Source: Enterococcus sp. DIV0212c
Lineage (GTDB): Bacteria > Bacillota > Bacilli > Lactobacillales > Enterococcaceae
Direction of reading: 5' to 3'
Length of the DNA stretch: 64,000 nucleotides
Assembly: GCF_017377505.1 (NCBI RefSeq)
Contig: NZ_JAFREN010000006.1
Coordinates: forward strand, 1 to 64,000
Under the pieces are notes generated by a model, which saw nothing but the letters and a program-made list of their open reading frames with translations, had not been told where the DNA came from and did no database searches. The position numbers and the translations under genes were made by a program. Positions 44,649 to 56,268 of the stretch are shown piece by piece; positions within the stretch are counted from its first letter, which is position 1; each line of letters starts with the position of its first letter.

Positions 44649-45851
44649 CTATGACTTTTGAATCGTTGTTTCCAACAGATACTTGCGTGCCAATAGGAAC
44701 ATAACCACGCCAATGATAAGAAAATACACAGGCATTGCCAACAACGTTCCATTATGAACTTTGCTCATTCCAAAGGTGAATAAACTAACAAGTAAATAGT
44801 AACCTAAGCTAAAAAGTGCTCCTGCTGAACCAATTACATCTTGAAAATCTACTAACGCTAAACTAAGACAATTCGGCAACGCCATACCTGTTCCTGTTAA
44901 CACAACAAAAATACCTGCTAACATCAACCACAACTGAACCGTTCCCTGAAGAAAACCAGCAGCGGTAAAAACTAAAAATAGCGTGCCAAACAACATTACC
45001 TTAATCCCAATAAGAATAATTTTTTCTGGCTGGTAAAAAGGAAGTAAACACTTGGACAACAACGAACCCAAAATCGAAGCTGCCGCCACGGCAATTCCTA
45101 AAAAGCCATATACTGCTGTTGACAATTGAAAATGCTCAATAAAAATAAATGGTGCTTCAGCATAATAACTAAACAACAGACCATTAATCGCTCCAATCAA
45201 AAAACCATACGTCAATACTTTAGGATTCGTGACTAATCGCTTAATGATCGGCAATAATTTTATCGGTTCTTGTCGTTGCACTTGAATTGTTTCTGGCAAC
45301 CTTATGAATGCATAGCTGAAAATCAACACACTCATTACTACTAAAACTAAAAATACTGCTCTAAAACCAAAATACTGATCAACGATTCCGCCCACTAAAG
45401 GTCCTATTGCCGGAGTAAAGGCCAACGCTGCAGAAATTTGTGCAAATAATGCATGCCGCTGATTGCCGAAGTAACTTTCCCGCAAAATCGTTTGTGTCAC
45501 AACAGAGCCTGTACTCGCTCCAAAAGCTTGAATAAACCGAGCAAACAGCAACATTTCGACCGAAAAAGAATTAAAACAAAGAAAACTTCCTACTCCATAA
45601 ATAAGTAACCCATAAAGCATTGCCTTACGCCGACCAATAAAATCAGATAGCCAGCCCCAGAAAAATACGCCCAAAGCAAAGGCTAGAAAATAAATACTTA
45701 ATGTTAATTGTACCGTTGCCATCGATGCTTGAAAAGCATTCGCAATATCTGGTAACGATGGGGTGAAAATCGTTTCACTGATCTGGGGAAATCCCACTAA
45801 AACAATGAGTAATAATAATGATGGTACACGAGTTTTGATGCTTTTTTTCAA
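44649..45851 (-). CDS. Bcr/CflA-type MFS multidrug transporter
   Basis: A 400-residue, 12-segment transporter. The opening VGFPQISETIFTPSLPDIANAFQAS and the loop 2-3 motif GWLSDFIGRRKAMLYG are those of the Bcr/CflA drug-proton antiporters. ALAFTPAIGPLVGGIVDQYFGFRAVF is motif C, which marks antiporters. Substrates of relatives include bicyclomycin and sulphonamides; the substrate here is unknown. Monocistronic. Confidence 0.9.
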   Translation of the reverse strand: MKKSIKTRVPSLLLLIVLVGFPQISETIFTPSLPDIANAFQASMATVQLTLSIYFLAFALGVFFWGWLSDFIGRRKAMLYGLLIYGVGSFLCFNSFSVEMLLFARFIQAFGASTGSVVTQTILRESYFGNQRHALFAQISAALAFTPAIGPLVGGIVDQYFGFRAVFLVLVVMSVLIFSYAFIRLPETIQVQRQEPIKLLPIIKRLVTNPKVLTYGFLIGAINGLLFSYYAEAPFIFIEHFQLSTAVYGFLGIAVAAASILGSLLSKCLLPFYQPEKIILIGIKVMLFGTLFLVFTAAGFLQGTVQLWLMLAGIFVVLTGTGMALPNCLSLALVDFQDVIGSAGALFSLGYYLLVSLFTFGMSKVHNGTLLAMPVYFLIIGVVMFLLARKYLLETTIQKS

Positions 45852-46067
45852 AGAAATTCCTCCTAATGCTCTAGCCTATTCAGCTAGATAGTTAAATCAT
45901 AGGGTTGAAAAAAAACATCTAACTCCGGGAAGCGGAGGGAGCATGATCAATATTAATTTATAGGTATCCATCTGCTAATCACTTCCTTTTCTTTTATTTA
46001 TACGTTATTTTCCTAAATTTTATTTGGTCATTTAATTTCAAGTATATCATATCATTTTATTGTTTAC

Positions 46068-46856
46068 TTATTTAAATAAATTCCCAACAAATTCAATCGT
46101 CTGATCAGAAGGTTGACCGGCCATTTCTTTAGCATTTTTACGATTAAGATCGCCTAGAATCATCGAACGAGTCTTCCCAAAGTTTTCAAAGATTTCATCC
46201 ATACATTCTTCTGGAGTCATGGCAGCTGCTAATGCAGCTTTGCCAGCTTCAGTATCTGGTAACGATTGCAAGAAACTTGGTGTAATCGTCGAACCTAAAA
46301 TTGGAACCATAATATCTACATTCGTATCCAACATTTCAAAACCAACAGCTTCTGTCATCTTAATAATGAACGACTTACCTGCCCCGTACTGAGCAATATA
46401 AGGCGAACCTGTTAAACCTGACATTGAGCCAATATTAATGATTCCGCCACGATTTTTTTCCTTGAATAATTTCGTATAGTAATGGAAATATTTTGTGAAT
46501 GAGACAATATTGATCTGAAGCATTTTTTCTTCGTCTTCCCATGTATGCTCAGAAAATGGACCAAAAACACTTAAACAGGCTACATAAGAAACAAAACCAA
46601 TATCCAGTTCTTTCGTCTGTTCAATAATCCGCTCGATTGCCTGATTAGTAGATAAATCTTCTGTCACCACTTGATACTCTACTTGGTATTCTTCCGCCAA
46701 TTCTTTCCCTAACTCATCTAAAGCAGCCGTTCTTCTACCAACTAATACAACATTTAATTTTCTTTCTGCTAAAAATTTAGCCATTGCTTTTCCAACACCA
46801 TCTGTTGCCCCAAAAATAATTCCCCAAGCACCATATTTTTCTTTAAATTCTGACAT
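46068..46856 (-). CDS. Short-chain dehydrogenase/reductase
   Basis: A 262-residue NAD(P)-dependent oxidoreductase: cofactor loop IIFGATDGVGKAMAKFLAER (about 13-32), VLVGRR for NADP preference, the catalytic Ser in INIGSMSGL and Tyr-Lys in AQYGAGKSF (about 155-163). The substrate is unknown. It has no operon partner. The 45852-46067 gap before its end shows only a weak CTCC/GGAG hairpin. Confidence 0.88.
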   Translation of the reverse strand: MSEFKEKYGAWGIIFGATDGVGKAMAKFLAERKLNVVLVGRRTAALDELGKELAEEYQVEYQVVTEDLSTNQAIERIIEQTKELDIGFVSYVACLSVFGPFSEHTWEDEEKMLQINIVSFTKYFHYYTKLFKEKNRGGIINIGSMSGLTGSPYIAQYGAGKSFIIKMTEAVGFEMLDTNVDIMVPILGSTITPSFLQSLPDTEAGKAALAAAMTPEECMDEIFENFGKTRSMILGDLNRKNAKEMAGQPSDQTIEFVGNLFK

Positions 46857-47156
46857 CTACTTTCCCTCCTAATTTCAGCTGATCAACTTCGTAGGAATTG
46901 CGATTACATAAAGCTGATTATTTCATCCAATTAAAGTCTACTGTCATTGTATCTGCAACAACTTTTTTAATCAATAAATAATTAAACCGACATAAAAAAT
47001 AGTTGAATGCAACTATTTTTCATTTGAACAACACGATTACATAAGAAAACCAGCCAATTTTCAAGTTTTCAAAAAGATTAAAATCCTCACCATTCCAAGC
47101 TCATTTAATGATAAACTTATCATAAGCAACAAAATTGTAAAAAGGAGCTTCAATTT

Positions 47157-48140
47157 ATGAATTTAGAACGGTTCATTCCATCAGATTTCAGTGGTTTCAT
47201 TCGCATTACCTCAAAGAAAAAACCATTATTTTCCAAAGCTTTCGGTTATAGAGATTACCCCAATCAAATAAAAAACAATCAGCATACAATTTTCGGCACA
47301 GCTTCTGGCGGAAAAGCCTTTGTAGCTGTTGCAATCATGAAGTTAATTGAAGAAAAGAAACTGGCAATCGATCAGCCTATTGTTCATATTCTTTCTACAA
47401 AACTACCTAACATAGATCCTAATGTAACAGTTCACCAATTGTTAAATCATACTTCTGGAATTGGAGATTATTATGATGAAGATATAATAGACAACTATGC
47501 CTCATTATGGGAAGAGTTTCCTAATTATGCGATTCGTAAAAATAGTGACCTGTTACCCTTATTTATTAATAAAGAAATGAAGTTTCCTCCTGGTAAAAAG
47601 TTTCAATACAATAATACAGGCTATGTACTTTTAGCGGTGATCATCGAAGAACTGACTGGACAAGACTTTGACCGTTATCTAAAAGAAATCATCTTCGAGC
47701 CAGCTTCAATGACTTCAACAGGTTATTATGCTTTGGATCGGCTACCTGCCAATACGGCCAATGCTTATATTCTCGATCCTGAATCAAATGATTATTATAG
47801 CAATATTTACAGTATTGATGCCAAAGGAACTGGTGCTGGCGGCTGTTTTACAACCTTAAAAGATTTGGAATGTTTTTGGCAAACCTTGTTCAGCGGAAAA
47901 ATCATTTCTGAACATGCTGTAGACGTGATGCTAACGATGCAAGGCTCTGATCATTACGGCTATGGTTTTTGGATCGCTACAAAAAATACACCCGCTTTTC
48001 CATATATGCAAGGACATGATCCTGGGATCTCCTTTATTTCATCCTATAACCGCGTACTAGATTTAAATATTACGCTGATGAGCAATTTCGGCCAAGATGT
48101 TTGGAAAATGCATCAAGAACTTTCAGCAGAATTATCTTAA
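47157..48140 (+). CDS. Serine hydrolase of the beta-lactamase/class C family
   Basis: A 327-residue hydrolase with no signal peptide. Catalytic S50xxK53 in FGTASGGKAFVAV, the YxN motif in FQYNNTGYVLL (about 150) and HDPGISF near 290 in place of the KTG box. QLLNHTSGIGDYYDE is the typical second block. Such cytoplasmic proteins are esterases or D-amino peptidases more often than true beta-lactamases. RBS AAAAGGAG. Monocistronic. Confidence 0.87.
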   Translation: MNLERFIPSDFSGFIRITSKKKPLFSKAFGYRDYPNQIKNNQHTIFGTASGGKAFVAVAIMKLIEEKKLAIDQPIVHILSTKLPNIDPNVTVHQLLNHTSGIGDYYDEDIIDNYASLWEEFPNYAIRKNSDLLPLFINKEMKFPPGKKFQYNNTGYVLLAVIIEELTGQDFDRYLKEIIFEPASMTSTGYYALDRLPANTANAYILDPESNDYYSNIYSIDAKGTGAGGCFTTLKDLECFWQTLFSGKIISEHAVDVMLTMQGSDHYGYGFWIATKNTPAFPYMQGHDPGISFISSYNRVLDLNITLMSNFGQDVWKMHQELSAELS

Positions 48141-48210
48141 AAAAATAAGCATAGTACGATTTCACGGAAAGAGGTTGGCAAAAGTCATTTAGGTTCGAGC
48201 AATTGGACTA

Positions 48211-48248
48211 AAAAAAGCACAATGCATAAAACGCATTGTGCTTTTTTA
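48211..48248. terminator. Bidirectional terminator
   Basis: AAAAAAGCACAATGC pairs with GCATTGTGCTTTTTT around a 7-nt loop. It serves the hydrolase gene on one side and copA on the other. Confidence 0.85.
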
Positions 48249-48299
48249 GTAAATTGCCGAAGAACCTGACTTTTCCACACCGTTTATTCAGATTTATAG

Positions 48300-50774
48300 C
48301 TATTTCTTTAACACTGAAGGTTTAAACCCTTTTAATCTCAAAGCATTTAGTAAAACTGAAACTGAGCTAAAACTCATGGCAGCTCCTGCAATCATAGGAT
48401 TTAACAATGGTCCGCCAAACAAATACAATACACCCATCGCAACAGGAATTCCTAAAGTGTTATAAGCAAATGCCCAGAATAAGTTTTCTTTGATATTCTT
48501 GATGGTCGCTTTACTTAATTCTACCGCTGTTGGAACATCCATCAAATCACTTCTCATCAATACGATATCCGCTGATTCCATTGCAACATCTGTTCCAGAG
48601 CCAATTGCAATTCCGATATCTGCTTGCGCTAATGCTGGTGCATCATTGATTCCGTCACCAACCATTGCGACTTTCTTACCTTCTTTTTGTAATTTCATTA
48701 CTTCTTCAGCTTTATCTTCCGGTAAAACTTCACTTAGGACACGATCAATTCCGACCTGTTTCGCAATTGCTTGAGCTGTTCGTTTGTTGTCGCCTGTGAT
48801 CATGGCAACTTCGATGCCCATTTGATGTAGTTTTTTGATTGCGGGAATGCTGTTTGGTTTAATAGTATCAGCTACTGCAATGATTCCTGCGATACTACCA
48901 TCTTTGGCGATATACATCGGTGTTTTTCCTTGTTCAGCTAATTGATCTGATGTGGTACCTAGATTCCCTAGAGCAATGCCGCGATCATCCATCAATTTTT
49001 TATTTCCCAATAATAAGCGACTGCCTTCGATCGTTACTTCGATTCCGTGTCCAGGAATTGCAGCAAATGCTTCTGTTGAGGCAAAAGCCAAGTTCTTTTC
49101 TTCCGCTCCATTGACGATTGCTTCACCTAGAGGATGTTCAGATCCCTTTTCAGCAGATGCAGCTAAACGGAGCAATTCATCTTCCGTCATCTGATTTGCG
49201 GTAACAATATCAGTAACTTTCGGTTTACCTTCTGTGATTGTTCCTGTTTTATCAAAAACAATCGTTTGAATTTTATGGGTTGTTTCAAGTGCATCACCAC
49301 TTTTGATCAATACACCATTTTCAGCGCCTTTTCCTGTTCCTACCATAATCGCCGTTGGTGTTGCTAAACCTAAAGCACAAGGACAAGCAATAACTAAAAC
49401 GGAAATAGTGATCGTTAGTGCAAAAACCCAAGATTCTTGCCCTAAGAAATACCAAGCTAAACCTGCTAAGACAGCTAAAACCATAACTATTGGTACAAAT
49501 ACGCCAGAAATTTTATCCGCCATTTTAGCGATTGGTGCTTTTGAGCCCTGGGCATCTTCCACTAATTTGATAATTTGAGATAATGCAGTATCTTTACCGA
49601 CTTTTGTTGCTTTAAAACGGAAACTGCCATTTTTATTGATACTTGCGCCAATTACATTGTCACCCATTTTTTTCTCAACTGGCATACTTTCACCCGTTAG
49701 CATTGATTCATCGATTGCAGATGAACCTTCTATAATAACCCCATCTACGGGAATTTTTTCACCTGGTCGAACAACAATAATATCATCTAATTGAACGCTA
49801 TCAACTGGGATTTCTATTTCTTGATCGTTACGGAGAACACGGGCGTTTTTCGGGGCTAAGCCCATTAATTTTTTGATTGCTTCTGACGTTTTTCCTTTTG
49901 AAACTGCTTCAAAATATTTCCCTAATGTGATCAATGTTAAGATTACACCTGCAGATTCATAATACAACGCCATCGTAAATTGTGGGTCACCTGCAAAAAT
50001 CATGATTGTTCCATACAAACTGTACGCCACTGCGGCACTGGTTCCTAAGGCAACTAAAGAATCCATATTCGGATGGCCTTTAAATAGCGCTTTAAATCCA
50101 ACCGTAAAGAAGCTTCTGCCTAAATACAATACTGGAATAGTTAAAATCAATTGAACCATCGCAAAGGTTTCTGGATGCATCATTGGATCTAAAAAAGCTG
50201 GTAGCGGTAAACCAATCATATGTCCCATTGCTACATATAATAAAGGAACCGTAAAAACTGCTGACAACCAAAAACGTTGCCACATTTCTGAAATGTGTTT
50301 TTGTTTCTTCTCACGGTCTTTATCCACCGTATCTGCTGAGTCAACTTGTTCAATCGCTTCGTATCCTGCATCTGATACAGCTTTAGTAATGTCGGAAATG
50401 TTTATTACGGATGGATCAAAATCAACGACCATTTTTTCCGTAGCCAAGTTAACAGATGCTTTTGTCACACCATTTAGCTTGTTTGTTGTTTTTTCGATTG
50501 TTTGCGCACATGAAGCACAAGTCATGCCTTCTATATCAAATGTTCGTTGTTGGCTATTGCTCAATGCTTCATATCCAGCATCTGCTACAGCTTTTTGAAT
50601 GTCACTCTCTGACAATTTGTTTTCATCGTATTCGACATTTAACTTTTCAGTCGCTAGATTGACAGTGGCTTTTGTTACACCAGTCAGCTTTGCAGTAGCT
50701 TTTTCTACCGTTTGCGCACATGAAGCACAGGTCATACCTTCTATATCAAATGTTTTTGCTTCCACTTTCTCCAT
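48300..50774 (-). CDS. copA: Copper-exporting P1B-type ATPase
   Basis: An 824-residue pump with two N-terminal metal-binding domains, each with [10 protein letters not shown] (about 13-22 and 83-92), then eight membrane segments. The transport motif is CPC in [13 protein letters not shown], the phosphorylation site [14 protein letters not shown], then [13 protein letters not shown] and [14 protein letters not shown]. The start is ambiguous: AAGGAG abuts the ATG directly, so a GTG three codons later may be used. No copY, copZ or second ATPase lies beside it, unlike the classic enterococcal cop operon, though a cop-box-like site lies upstream. Confidence 0.93.
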   Translation of the reverse strand: MEKVEAKTFDIEGMTCASCAQTVEKATAKLTGVTKATVNLATEKLNVEYDENKLSESDIQKAVADAGYEALSNSQQRTFDIEGMTCASCAQTIEKTTNKLNGVTKASVNLATEKMVVDFDPSVINISDITKAVSDAGYEAIEQVDSADTVDKDREKKQKHISEMWQRFWLSAVFTVPLLYVAMGHMIGLPLPAFLDPMMHPETFAMVQLILTIPVLYLGRSFFTVGFKALFKGHPNMDSLVALGTSAAVAYSLYGTIMIFAGDPQFTMALYYESAGVILTLITLGKYFEAVSKGKTSEAIKKLMGLAPKNARVLRNDQEIEIPVDSVQLDDIIVVRPGEKIPVDGVIIEGSSAIDESMLTGESMPVEKKMGDNVIGASINKNGSFRFKATKVGKDTALSQIIKLVEDAQGSKAPIAKMADKISGVFVPIVMVLAVLAGLAWYFLGQESWVFALTITISVLVIACPCALGLATPTAIMVGTGKGAENGVLIKSGDALETTHKIQTIVFDKTGTITEGKPKVTDIVTANQMTEDELLRLAASAEKGSEHPLGEAIVNGAEEKNLAFASTEAFAAIPGHGIEVTIEGSRLLLGNKKLMDDRGIALGNLGTTSDQLAEQGKTPMYIAKDGSIAGIIAVADTIKPNSIPAIKKLHQMGIEVAMITGDNKRTAQAIAKQVGIDRVLSEVLPEDKAEEVMKLQKEGKKVAMVGDGINDAPALAQADIGIAIGSGTDVAMESADIVLMRSDLMDVPTAVELSKATIKNIKENLFWAFAYNTLGIPVAMGVLYLFGGPLLNPMIAGAAMSFSSVSVLLNALRLKGFKPSVLKK

Positions 50775-50816
50775 CTCCTTGTCTAATTGCTTCGTTTTTT
50801 ATCCTCATATCCAAAT

Positions 50817-50834
50817 CGACTATAAATGTAGTCG
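50817..50834 (-). promoter_or_regulatory. Cop-box-like operator upstream of copA
   Basis: CGACTATAAATGTAGTCG: outer arms CGACTA/TAGTCG pair exactly, and the core TATAAATGTA differs at one position from the CopY consensus TACANNTGTA. It is 43 bp before the copA start. The rest of 50835-51391 is AT-rich with no convincing gene; it carries the promoter of the monooxygenase gene. Confidence 0.6.
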
Positions 50835-51391
50835 GTTCATTTCTCCTTTATATTAAAATAGAACGACTTATTTGTCAACCTAAAAAACTGTTGCTCTTTT
50901 TTGTCATCAAATTCAATATGGATAGCAAGCAAAAAACTCATTCAGAAATAAGTTGAGATACTTTCTTATCGAAAAATTATTGTCTATTGTCTACATTTTT
51001 TACTTGTTTCCTACGTCTTCATTTTTATGTACACCTTGTCACTTCCTCTTTACTCATTGTTTTCTTTTTATCCTATCACAGAATTATATGGAGATACTCA
51101 TCGACTAATAAATCCGTTTCTTATGTTATTGATCGTACGAATTCACTCCTTAATTGGTCTAAACCACTTGTCACCATTGATGTACTATATTAATTGTTTA
51201 ATTTACATAACGTTTGAAAAGCTGTTAAATTATCCTTATTAATAGTATTTATACTTTTTTATTTTTGTTATTTTATTATAAAAAAATTATAATAATTAAA
51301 TAACGTACATAATGGTTGGTAAACGTTCCTTATGGTGTTATGATCAACTTGTAAATAAATTAATTAACCAAATTGTAGAGGAGAGAATGTT

Positions 51392-52030
51392 TTGAAAAAG
51401 AAATCTTTAACGTTATGTTTATTAGCTTTAGGAGTTTCAGGATTGATGATGTTTAGTGGAAATGAAGAGGTATCTGCTCACGGTTATGTAAATCAACCAG
51501 TCAGCAGAGTAGTGAATGCAAAAGCGAATGGTTTCGGTTGGGGACCTGGCGAAATTTCATCACACCCAGAAATAATTTCTACACCACAAGGAGTCGAAGC
51601 ACCAACTTCTAGTTTAGATTCTGGAAAATTGAATGGTAAATTAGCTTCTGCTGGATTAGATGTTTATTCACCACTGAACGAGCAATCTTCAAACAGATGG
51701 GTTAAGACTACCATCAGTACTGGCGAAAATAATTTCAATTGGCACCATACTGCAGTGCATAAAACAAATAGATATAGATACTATATGACTAAACAAGGTT
51801 GGAATCAAAATGAACCTTTGACTCTAAAAAATATGGATCTTATTAAAGTTATTGGTCAACCAATCGGAGAAGACTATCCTAAAGGCGAAGGATTTACTCC
51901 TGCCACAGATGAATTACAAAAAGTAACGATCCCTTCTGATAGAAGCGGTTATCATGTTGTTTATGCGGTTTGGGATATCAACGATACTATCAATTCATTC
52001 TTCCAAGCAATTGACGTAAATGTAAAATAG
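51392..52030 (+). CDS. AA10 lytic polysaccharide monooxygenase (chitin-active type)
   Basis: A 212-residue secreted copper enzyme that cuts crystalline chitin oxidatively. Signal peptide about 1-29; cleavage before His30 gives the required N-terminal HGYV. The second copper His is H123 in NWHHTAVHKT, and the aromatic AVWDINDT is near the end. It is a single domain with no extra binding module, like E. faecalis EF0362. The start is TTG, 8 nt from AGGAG; the nearer ATG opens a dead ORF (ATG TTT TGA). No chitinase is adjacent. Confidence 0.9.
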   Translation: MKKKSLTLCLLALGVSGLMMFSGNEEVSAHGYVNQPVSRVVNAKANGFGWGPGEISSHPEIISTPQGVEAPTSSLDSGKLNGKLASAGLDVYSPLNEQSSNRWVKTTISTGENNFNWHHTAVHKTNRYRYYMTKQGWNQNEPLTLKNMDLIKVIGQPIGEDYPKGEGFTPATDELQKVTIPSDRSGYHVVYAVWDINDTINSFFQAIDVNVK

Positions 52031-52055
52031 GAAACTTTATACTTATACACTTTAG

Positions 52056-52081
52056 CCAGAGACATTTGTCTCTGGTTTTTT
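52056..52081 (+). terminator. Terminator after the AA10 gene
   Basis: CCAGAGAC and GTCTCTGG with a 3-nt loop, then TTTTTTT. Confidence 0.85.
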
Positions 52082-52098
52082 TAACTGATAGCAAAAAA

Positions 52099-52132
52099 GC
52101 AGAGATGATTTGATAATTAAAATCATCTCTGC
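52099..52132 (-). terminator. Terminator after malR
   Basis: GCAGAGATGATT pairs exactly with AATCATCTCTGC; T-rich on the minus strand side. Confidence 0.75.
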
Positions 52133-52146
52133 TTTATATTAATCAT

Positions 52147-53160
52147 TTATCTTTTCAAATCAAGAACTGTCTCACGTTTAATCAACTGATGCGGAATCAC
52201 CATTCGAACTCCAGTTGCTTCTTTTTCCTGTAGTGATTCAATCAGTTTTTGCATACCCATTTTACCCAACTCGGCGATATCAATATCAATACTTGTGAGA
52301 TATGGATGGACTAAGGTTGCATAAATCGAATTATTAAAACTGATCACAGAGAAATCATCTGGCACGCGATAGCCATACATTTGCGCTAATTGGATCATTC
52401 GCATAGCAAAAATATCATCGATCACTACAGCAGCTGTCGCTTTCGTATCCTTTAACAACTGTTCAAAGGCAACATAATCTTCTGGATTTTCCATATCGAC
52501 TGAGGGCAATACTGGTAAATTCGCTAACATCATTGCTTTTTGGTAACCAAAATAACGTTCATAATAGACATTTTCGTGCGTTGTATTGGTGATAAATAAA
52601 ATATTCTTGTGTCCATTTTCAATCAAAAAATCCGTTGCGTGTTTGCCTAATAGTTGATTGTCATTATCTACGTAAATAACTTTGTCTTCATTGGTATAAG
52701 GCTGACCGATCAATGAGAAAGGAACTTGGTTTTCAAATAAATAATTAATGACTGGATCTTCTTTGTCTGAGTACAAAAGAATAAATCCGTCTACTTGTTT
52801 TTGACGATGCATCAATTGAACATTTTCCAGCAAGGTCTCAAAAGATTGTGCCGTAGCAATAGCAGTTGTCATGCTGTGATTGCGGGCTTCATCATTGATG
52901 GATTCAATGATTTCCAAATAAAACGGATTACCCATCCGTTCACGAGAATCCAACGGCGGCAAAATCACACCCACTGCTCCTGAAGAACGTTTTCCTAGAT
53001 TTCGTGCAGCAATATTGGGTACATAGCCCATTTCTTCCATTACTTTATAGACTTTTTTCTTGGTAGCATCTGAAATACTGGAATGATCATTGATCACTCT
53101 GGAAACGGTAGAAGTAGCAACACCAGCTTTTTTAGCAACATCTTTCACAGTAATCGTCAT
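52147..53160 (-). CDS. malR: LacI-family regulator of maltose genes
   Basis: A 337-residue repressor: helix-turn-helix TVKDVAKKAGVATSTVSRVI (about 3-22), hinge RNLGKRSSGAVGVILPP and a periplasmic-binding-type effector domain. It lies 124 bp after pgmB on the same strand, in the place of malR in the E. faecalis maltose cluster. Its likely targets are the two operators between malP and malT. Identity as MalR is by context and family. Confidence 0.85.
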   Translation of the reverse strand: MTITVKDVAKKAGVATSTVSRVINDHSSISDATKKKVYKVMEEMGYVPNIAARNLGKRSSGAVGVILPPLDSRERMGNPFYLEIIESINDEARNHSMTTAIATAQSFETLLENVQLMHRQKQVDGFILLYSDKEDPVINYLFENQVPFSLIGQPYTNEDKVIYVDNDNQLLGKHATDFLIENGHKNILFITNTTHENVYYERYFGYQKAMMLANLPVLPSVDMENPEDYVAFEQLLKDTKATAAVVIDDIFAMRMIQLAQMYGYRVPDDFSVISFNNSIYATLVHPYLTSIDIDIAELGKMGMQKLIESLQEKEATGVRMVIPHQLIKRETVLDLKR

Positions 53161-53283
53161 CTAGTTCACTCCTTTCTCGGTTAAATCATAAACCATTCTA
53201 TCGTAGAAAATAATACCATAGATTGATACCTCGTTGCTATCGTCTTTTGAACTTAAAACAATATAGTGCAACTAACATTGGAT

Positions 53284-53958
53284 TTAAGCTTCACGTTTTG
53301 TTTCTTTCCACACAGAAGTTAAGAAATCCATTGTCAATTCTTTCGTAGAAGACACGACAACAATATCTGTCCCAAGATCTTCGGAACGCCCAACACCGAT
53401 TGGCAACGCTCCGCTAGCTAGAATCGCTTGAATCCCTGCTTTAGCATCCTCAATGCCGATACATTGTGCAGCAGTCAACTCAACTTCTGTAGCAGCTAAT
53501 TGAAAAATTTCTGGATCTGGTTTTCCTTTAGCTACTTTGGCTGGATCTGCAATGCCGTCAAAATAGGGCATCAACGCCATTTTCTCCAATAGAAATGGAC
53601 CATTTTTACTAGCTGAAGCTAAGGAAATCTTGATGCCTTGTTTTTTTAAGTTTTCCAACAATTCAAGGATTCCCGGGTAAACATCTGCCGGGCTAACTTG
53701 CCGGATCATGTCTACATAATAGTCATTTTTCCGTTGCGCTAATTCAGTAAATTGTTCTGGAGTGAAATCTTGCGTGCGTCCACCATGAGCCAGTAATAAT
53801 TTCAGTGAATCTTCCCGACTCACTCCTTTTAGCTCTTCATTGAATGCTCGATCGATCGTGATCCCGATTTCATTTCCTAATCGTTGCCACGCTTGATAAT
53901 GATACTCCGCTGTATCTGTTAACACACCATCTAAATCAAATAAAACACCTTTAAACAT
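53284..53958 (-). CDS. pgmB: Beta-phosphoglucomutase
   Basis: A 224-residue HAD enzyme that turns beta-glucose 1-phosphate, the product of MalP, into glucose 6-phosphate. Catalytic [18 protein letters not shown] (about 6-23) has both aspartates; LASASKNGP and [12 protein letters not shown] are the other motifs. It overlaps malP by 8 bp. It corresponds to malB of the E. faecalis maltose operon. Confidence 0.93.
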   Translation of the reverse strand: MFKGVLFDLDGVLTDTAEYHYQAWQRLGNEIGITIDRAFNEELKGVSREDSLKLLLAHGGRTQDFTPEQFTELAQRKNDYYVDMIRQVSPADVYPGILELLENLKKQGIKISLASASKNGPFLLEKMALMPYFDGIADPAKVAKGKPDPEIFQLAATEVELTAAQCIGIEDAKAGIQAILASGALPIGVGRSEDLGTDIVVVSSTKELTMDFLTSVWKETKREA

Positions 53959-56230
53959 TTTCTTTCACCTTTTCCATCTCAACGACTAATTCATCTTCTA
54001 ATACCATTTTATTTCCATATAAAGCAAGTGGCAATTTTGCCCCAGAAACAAGCTGCAAACGAACGCTGTTTTGATCGACCGTCACATATAATAGACGCTC
54101 ACGATAATTCACATGGAAGGCATAACTTGTCCAAGTACTTGGTAAAAACGGTGCAAAGCTTAATTTCTCATCCGCCGTCTTCATTTGCGCAAAGCCTTGA
54201 ACGATCGCTAGCCAACTACCAGTCATCGATGTGATATGCAGGCCATCTTCGGTATCATTATTGTAATTGTCTAAATCTAAACGAGCAGTTCGCTGATACA
54301 TTTCCACAGCTTTTTCTTCCATCCCAAGTTCAGCTGCTAAAATTGCGTGAACACTTGGAGATAAAGAAGATTCATGCACGGTCATCGGCTCATAGAATAA
54401 GAAATTTCGTTCTTTCTCTGCTCGTGAAAAACGTTCGCCAAAGAAATAAATCCCTTGTAAAACATCTGCTTGTTTAATAAAACAAGAGCGTAAAATCCGA
54501 TCCCAAGACCAATGTTGATTCAATGGTAAATCAGCGGTTGTTAGCGCCATTCTTGGCATTAAATCTTTATCTAAGAACGTATCGTGCTGAACAAAAACAC
54601 CTAACTCTTCATCAAATGGATAGTACATATTTTCAATGATTTCTTGCCAATGTGCTTGCTCTTCTTGGGTTATTTCAACTGGCGTTTCAGCTTGATACTT
54701 AGCGTAATTATCTAAAGTATACTGCAACACCCACGTTGCGATCGTATTTGTATACCAGTTATTGTTGATATTATTTTCATATTCATTTGGTCCCGTCACG
54801 CCATGGATCATATATTTTCCTGTGTGCTTAGAAAAATGAACTCGATCTGCCCAGAAACGTGCGATTTCTGTTAGAACCTGCAAGCCTTCATTTTTTAAAT
54901 ACTCAACATCTCCAGTATAATTTACATAATTATAGATAGCATACGCAATCGCACCATTACGGTGGATTTCTTCAAAAGTGATTTCCCATTCATTGTGACA
55001 CTCGATTCCTGTAAAAGTAACCATCGGATATAAAGCGCCCGCTAATCCTTGTTGACGAGCATTATGCTTGGCTTGTTCCAATTGGTTATAGCGATATTTC
55101 AATAGATTTTTCGTCACTTCTGGTTTGGCCAAAGCTAAATAAAGAGGAACGGCATAGGCTTCTGTATCCCAATAAGTAGCACCGCCATATTTTTCACCAG
55201 TAAACCCTTTTGGTCCGATATTCAAGCGTTCATCTTCACCATAATAAGTTGTAAATAATTGGAATAAATTAAAACGAATCCCTTGTTGAGCTGCATTATC
55301 GCCTTCAATTACAACGTCTGCCAGTGCCCAACGTTTTTCCCAAGCTTCAGTTTGTTCATTTAATAATTCCTCAAAAGTCTTAGTAGTGCCTTTTAATAAT
55401 CCAACCGCTTTTTCTTGTTGCTCTGCTTCTGGCACATCTCGGCTCGTCAAAACAATCACTTGTTTTTCTAAAACGATCGTTTCATTTGTTTGCAGATTTG
55501 CTTGAAACGCTTGTTGCACTTTTAATGGTTCCGTTTCGGCTACACCTACTTTTGCAGTTGTTACGTGCTTCATTGCAGCAGTTACACTGAATTGTTCGAT
55601 GCCAAAAGGATTCGGGATCGTACGAGTAGTTAGAAAACCAACCGCATCTTCAAAACCAGATTGTTGCGCTTCCCAAAACATTTCATCATAGTTACTATCC
55701 TCGTTGCGAACATCGCCATCTATTTTTGAAACAATTTGAATATCCGCTGTTCCTTTAAGCACTTCTGCAGTTACACGAACTACAGCCAGCTCTTGTTGCA
55801 CAATACTTAAGAAACGTTCAAAACAAAATTTAACACTTGTATCTTCATTTTCAAGAATGAATGTCCGCGTCAACAAACCATTGCGCATATCTAATTCTAA
55901 ATAAAAATCTTTCGGCTCTTGAATACCTAAATCAACGGCTTCTCCGTTCACAAAAATATCCATAGCGATAAAATTCAATGCATTGATGACTTTACCAAAA
56001 TACTCAGGATAACCATTTTTCCACCAACCAACTCTGGTTTTATCTGGGTACCAAACCCCTGCTAAATAGGTGCCTTGATGATGATCTCCTGTATATTGTT
56101 CTTCAAAGTTCCCTCTCATTCCCATATAGCCGTTACCCATTGAAGTCAGTGACTCTTGTAAACGGCGTTCGTTCCGTTCTAATTGATGTGTCGCAATTTT
56201 CCATGGATCTATTTCAAATAAGTGATTCAT
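53951..56230 (-). CDS. malP: Maltose phosphorylase (GH65)
   Basis: A 759-residue GH65 enzyme splitting maltose with phosphate to glucose and beta-glucose 1-phosphate. I start at ATG 56230 with AGGAGGAG upstream; a 17-codon upstream extension has no RBS and runs into the promoter. Catalytic Glu in [31 protein letters not shown] and [22 protein letters not shown] are family blocks. GH65 also includes trehalose and kojibiose phosphorylases, but the PTS, mapP and malR context points to maltose. Confidence 0.9.
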   Translation of the reverse strand: MNHLFEIDPWKIATHQLERNERRLQESLTSMGNGYMGMRGNFEEQYTGDHHQGTYLAGVWYPDKTRVGWWKNGYPEYFGKVINALNFIAMDIFVNGEAVDLGIQEPKDFYLELDMRNGLLTRTFILENEDTSVKFCFERFLSIVQQELAVVRVTAEVLKGTADIQIVSKIDGDVRNEDSNYDEMFWEAQQSGFEDAVGFLTTRTIPNPFGIEQFSVTAAMKHVTTAKVGVAETEPLKVQQAFQANLQTNETIVLEKQVIVLTSRDVPEAEQQEKAVGLLKGTTKTFEELLNEQTEAWEKRWALADVVIEGDNAAQQGIRFNLFQLFTTYYGEDERLNIGPKGFTGEKYGGATYWDTEAYAVPLYLALAKPEVTKNLLKYRYNQLEQAKHNARQQGLAGALYPMVTFTGIECHNEWEITFEEIHRNGAIAYAIYNYVNYTGDVEYLKNEGLQVLTEIARFWADRVHFSKHTGKYMIHGVTGPNEYENNINNNWYTNTIATWVLQYTLDNYAKYQAETPVEITQEEQAHWQEIIENMYYPFDEELGVFVQHDTFLDKDLMPRMALTTADLPLNQHWSWDRILRSCFIKQADVLQGIYFFGERFSRAEKERNFLFYEPMTVHESSLSPSVHAILAAELGMEEKAVEMYQRTARLDLDNYNNDTEDGLHITSMTGSWLAIVQGFAQMKTADEKLSFAPFLPSTWTSYAFHVNYRERLLYVTVDQNSVRLQLVSGAKLPLALYGNKMVLEDELVVEMEKVKENV

Positions 56231-56268
56231 TTTCTCTCCTCCTGTAAATGTTTCGCTTCTTACCTCCC

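Noticed and set aside
50987..51242. Two overlapping plus-strand frames of about 70 codons before the AA10 gene
   Set aside because: No ribosome site, no signal peptide pattern, and composition of AT-rich non-coding DNA.
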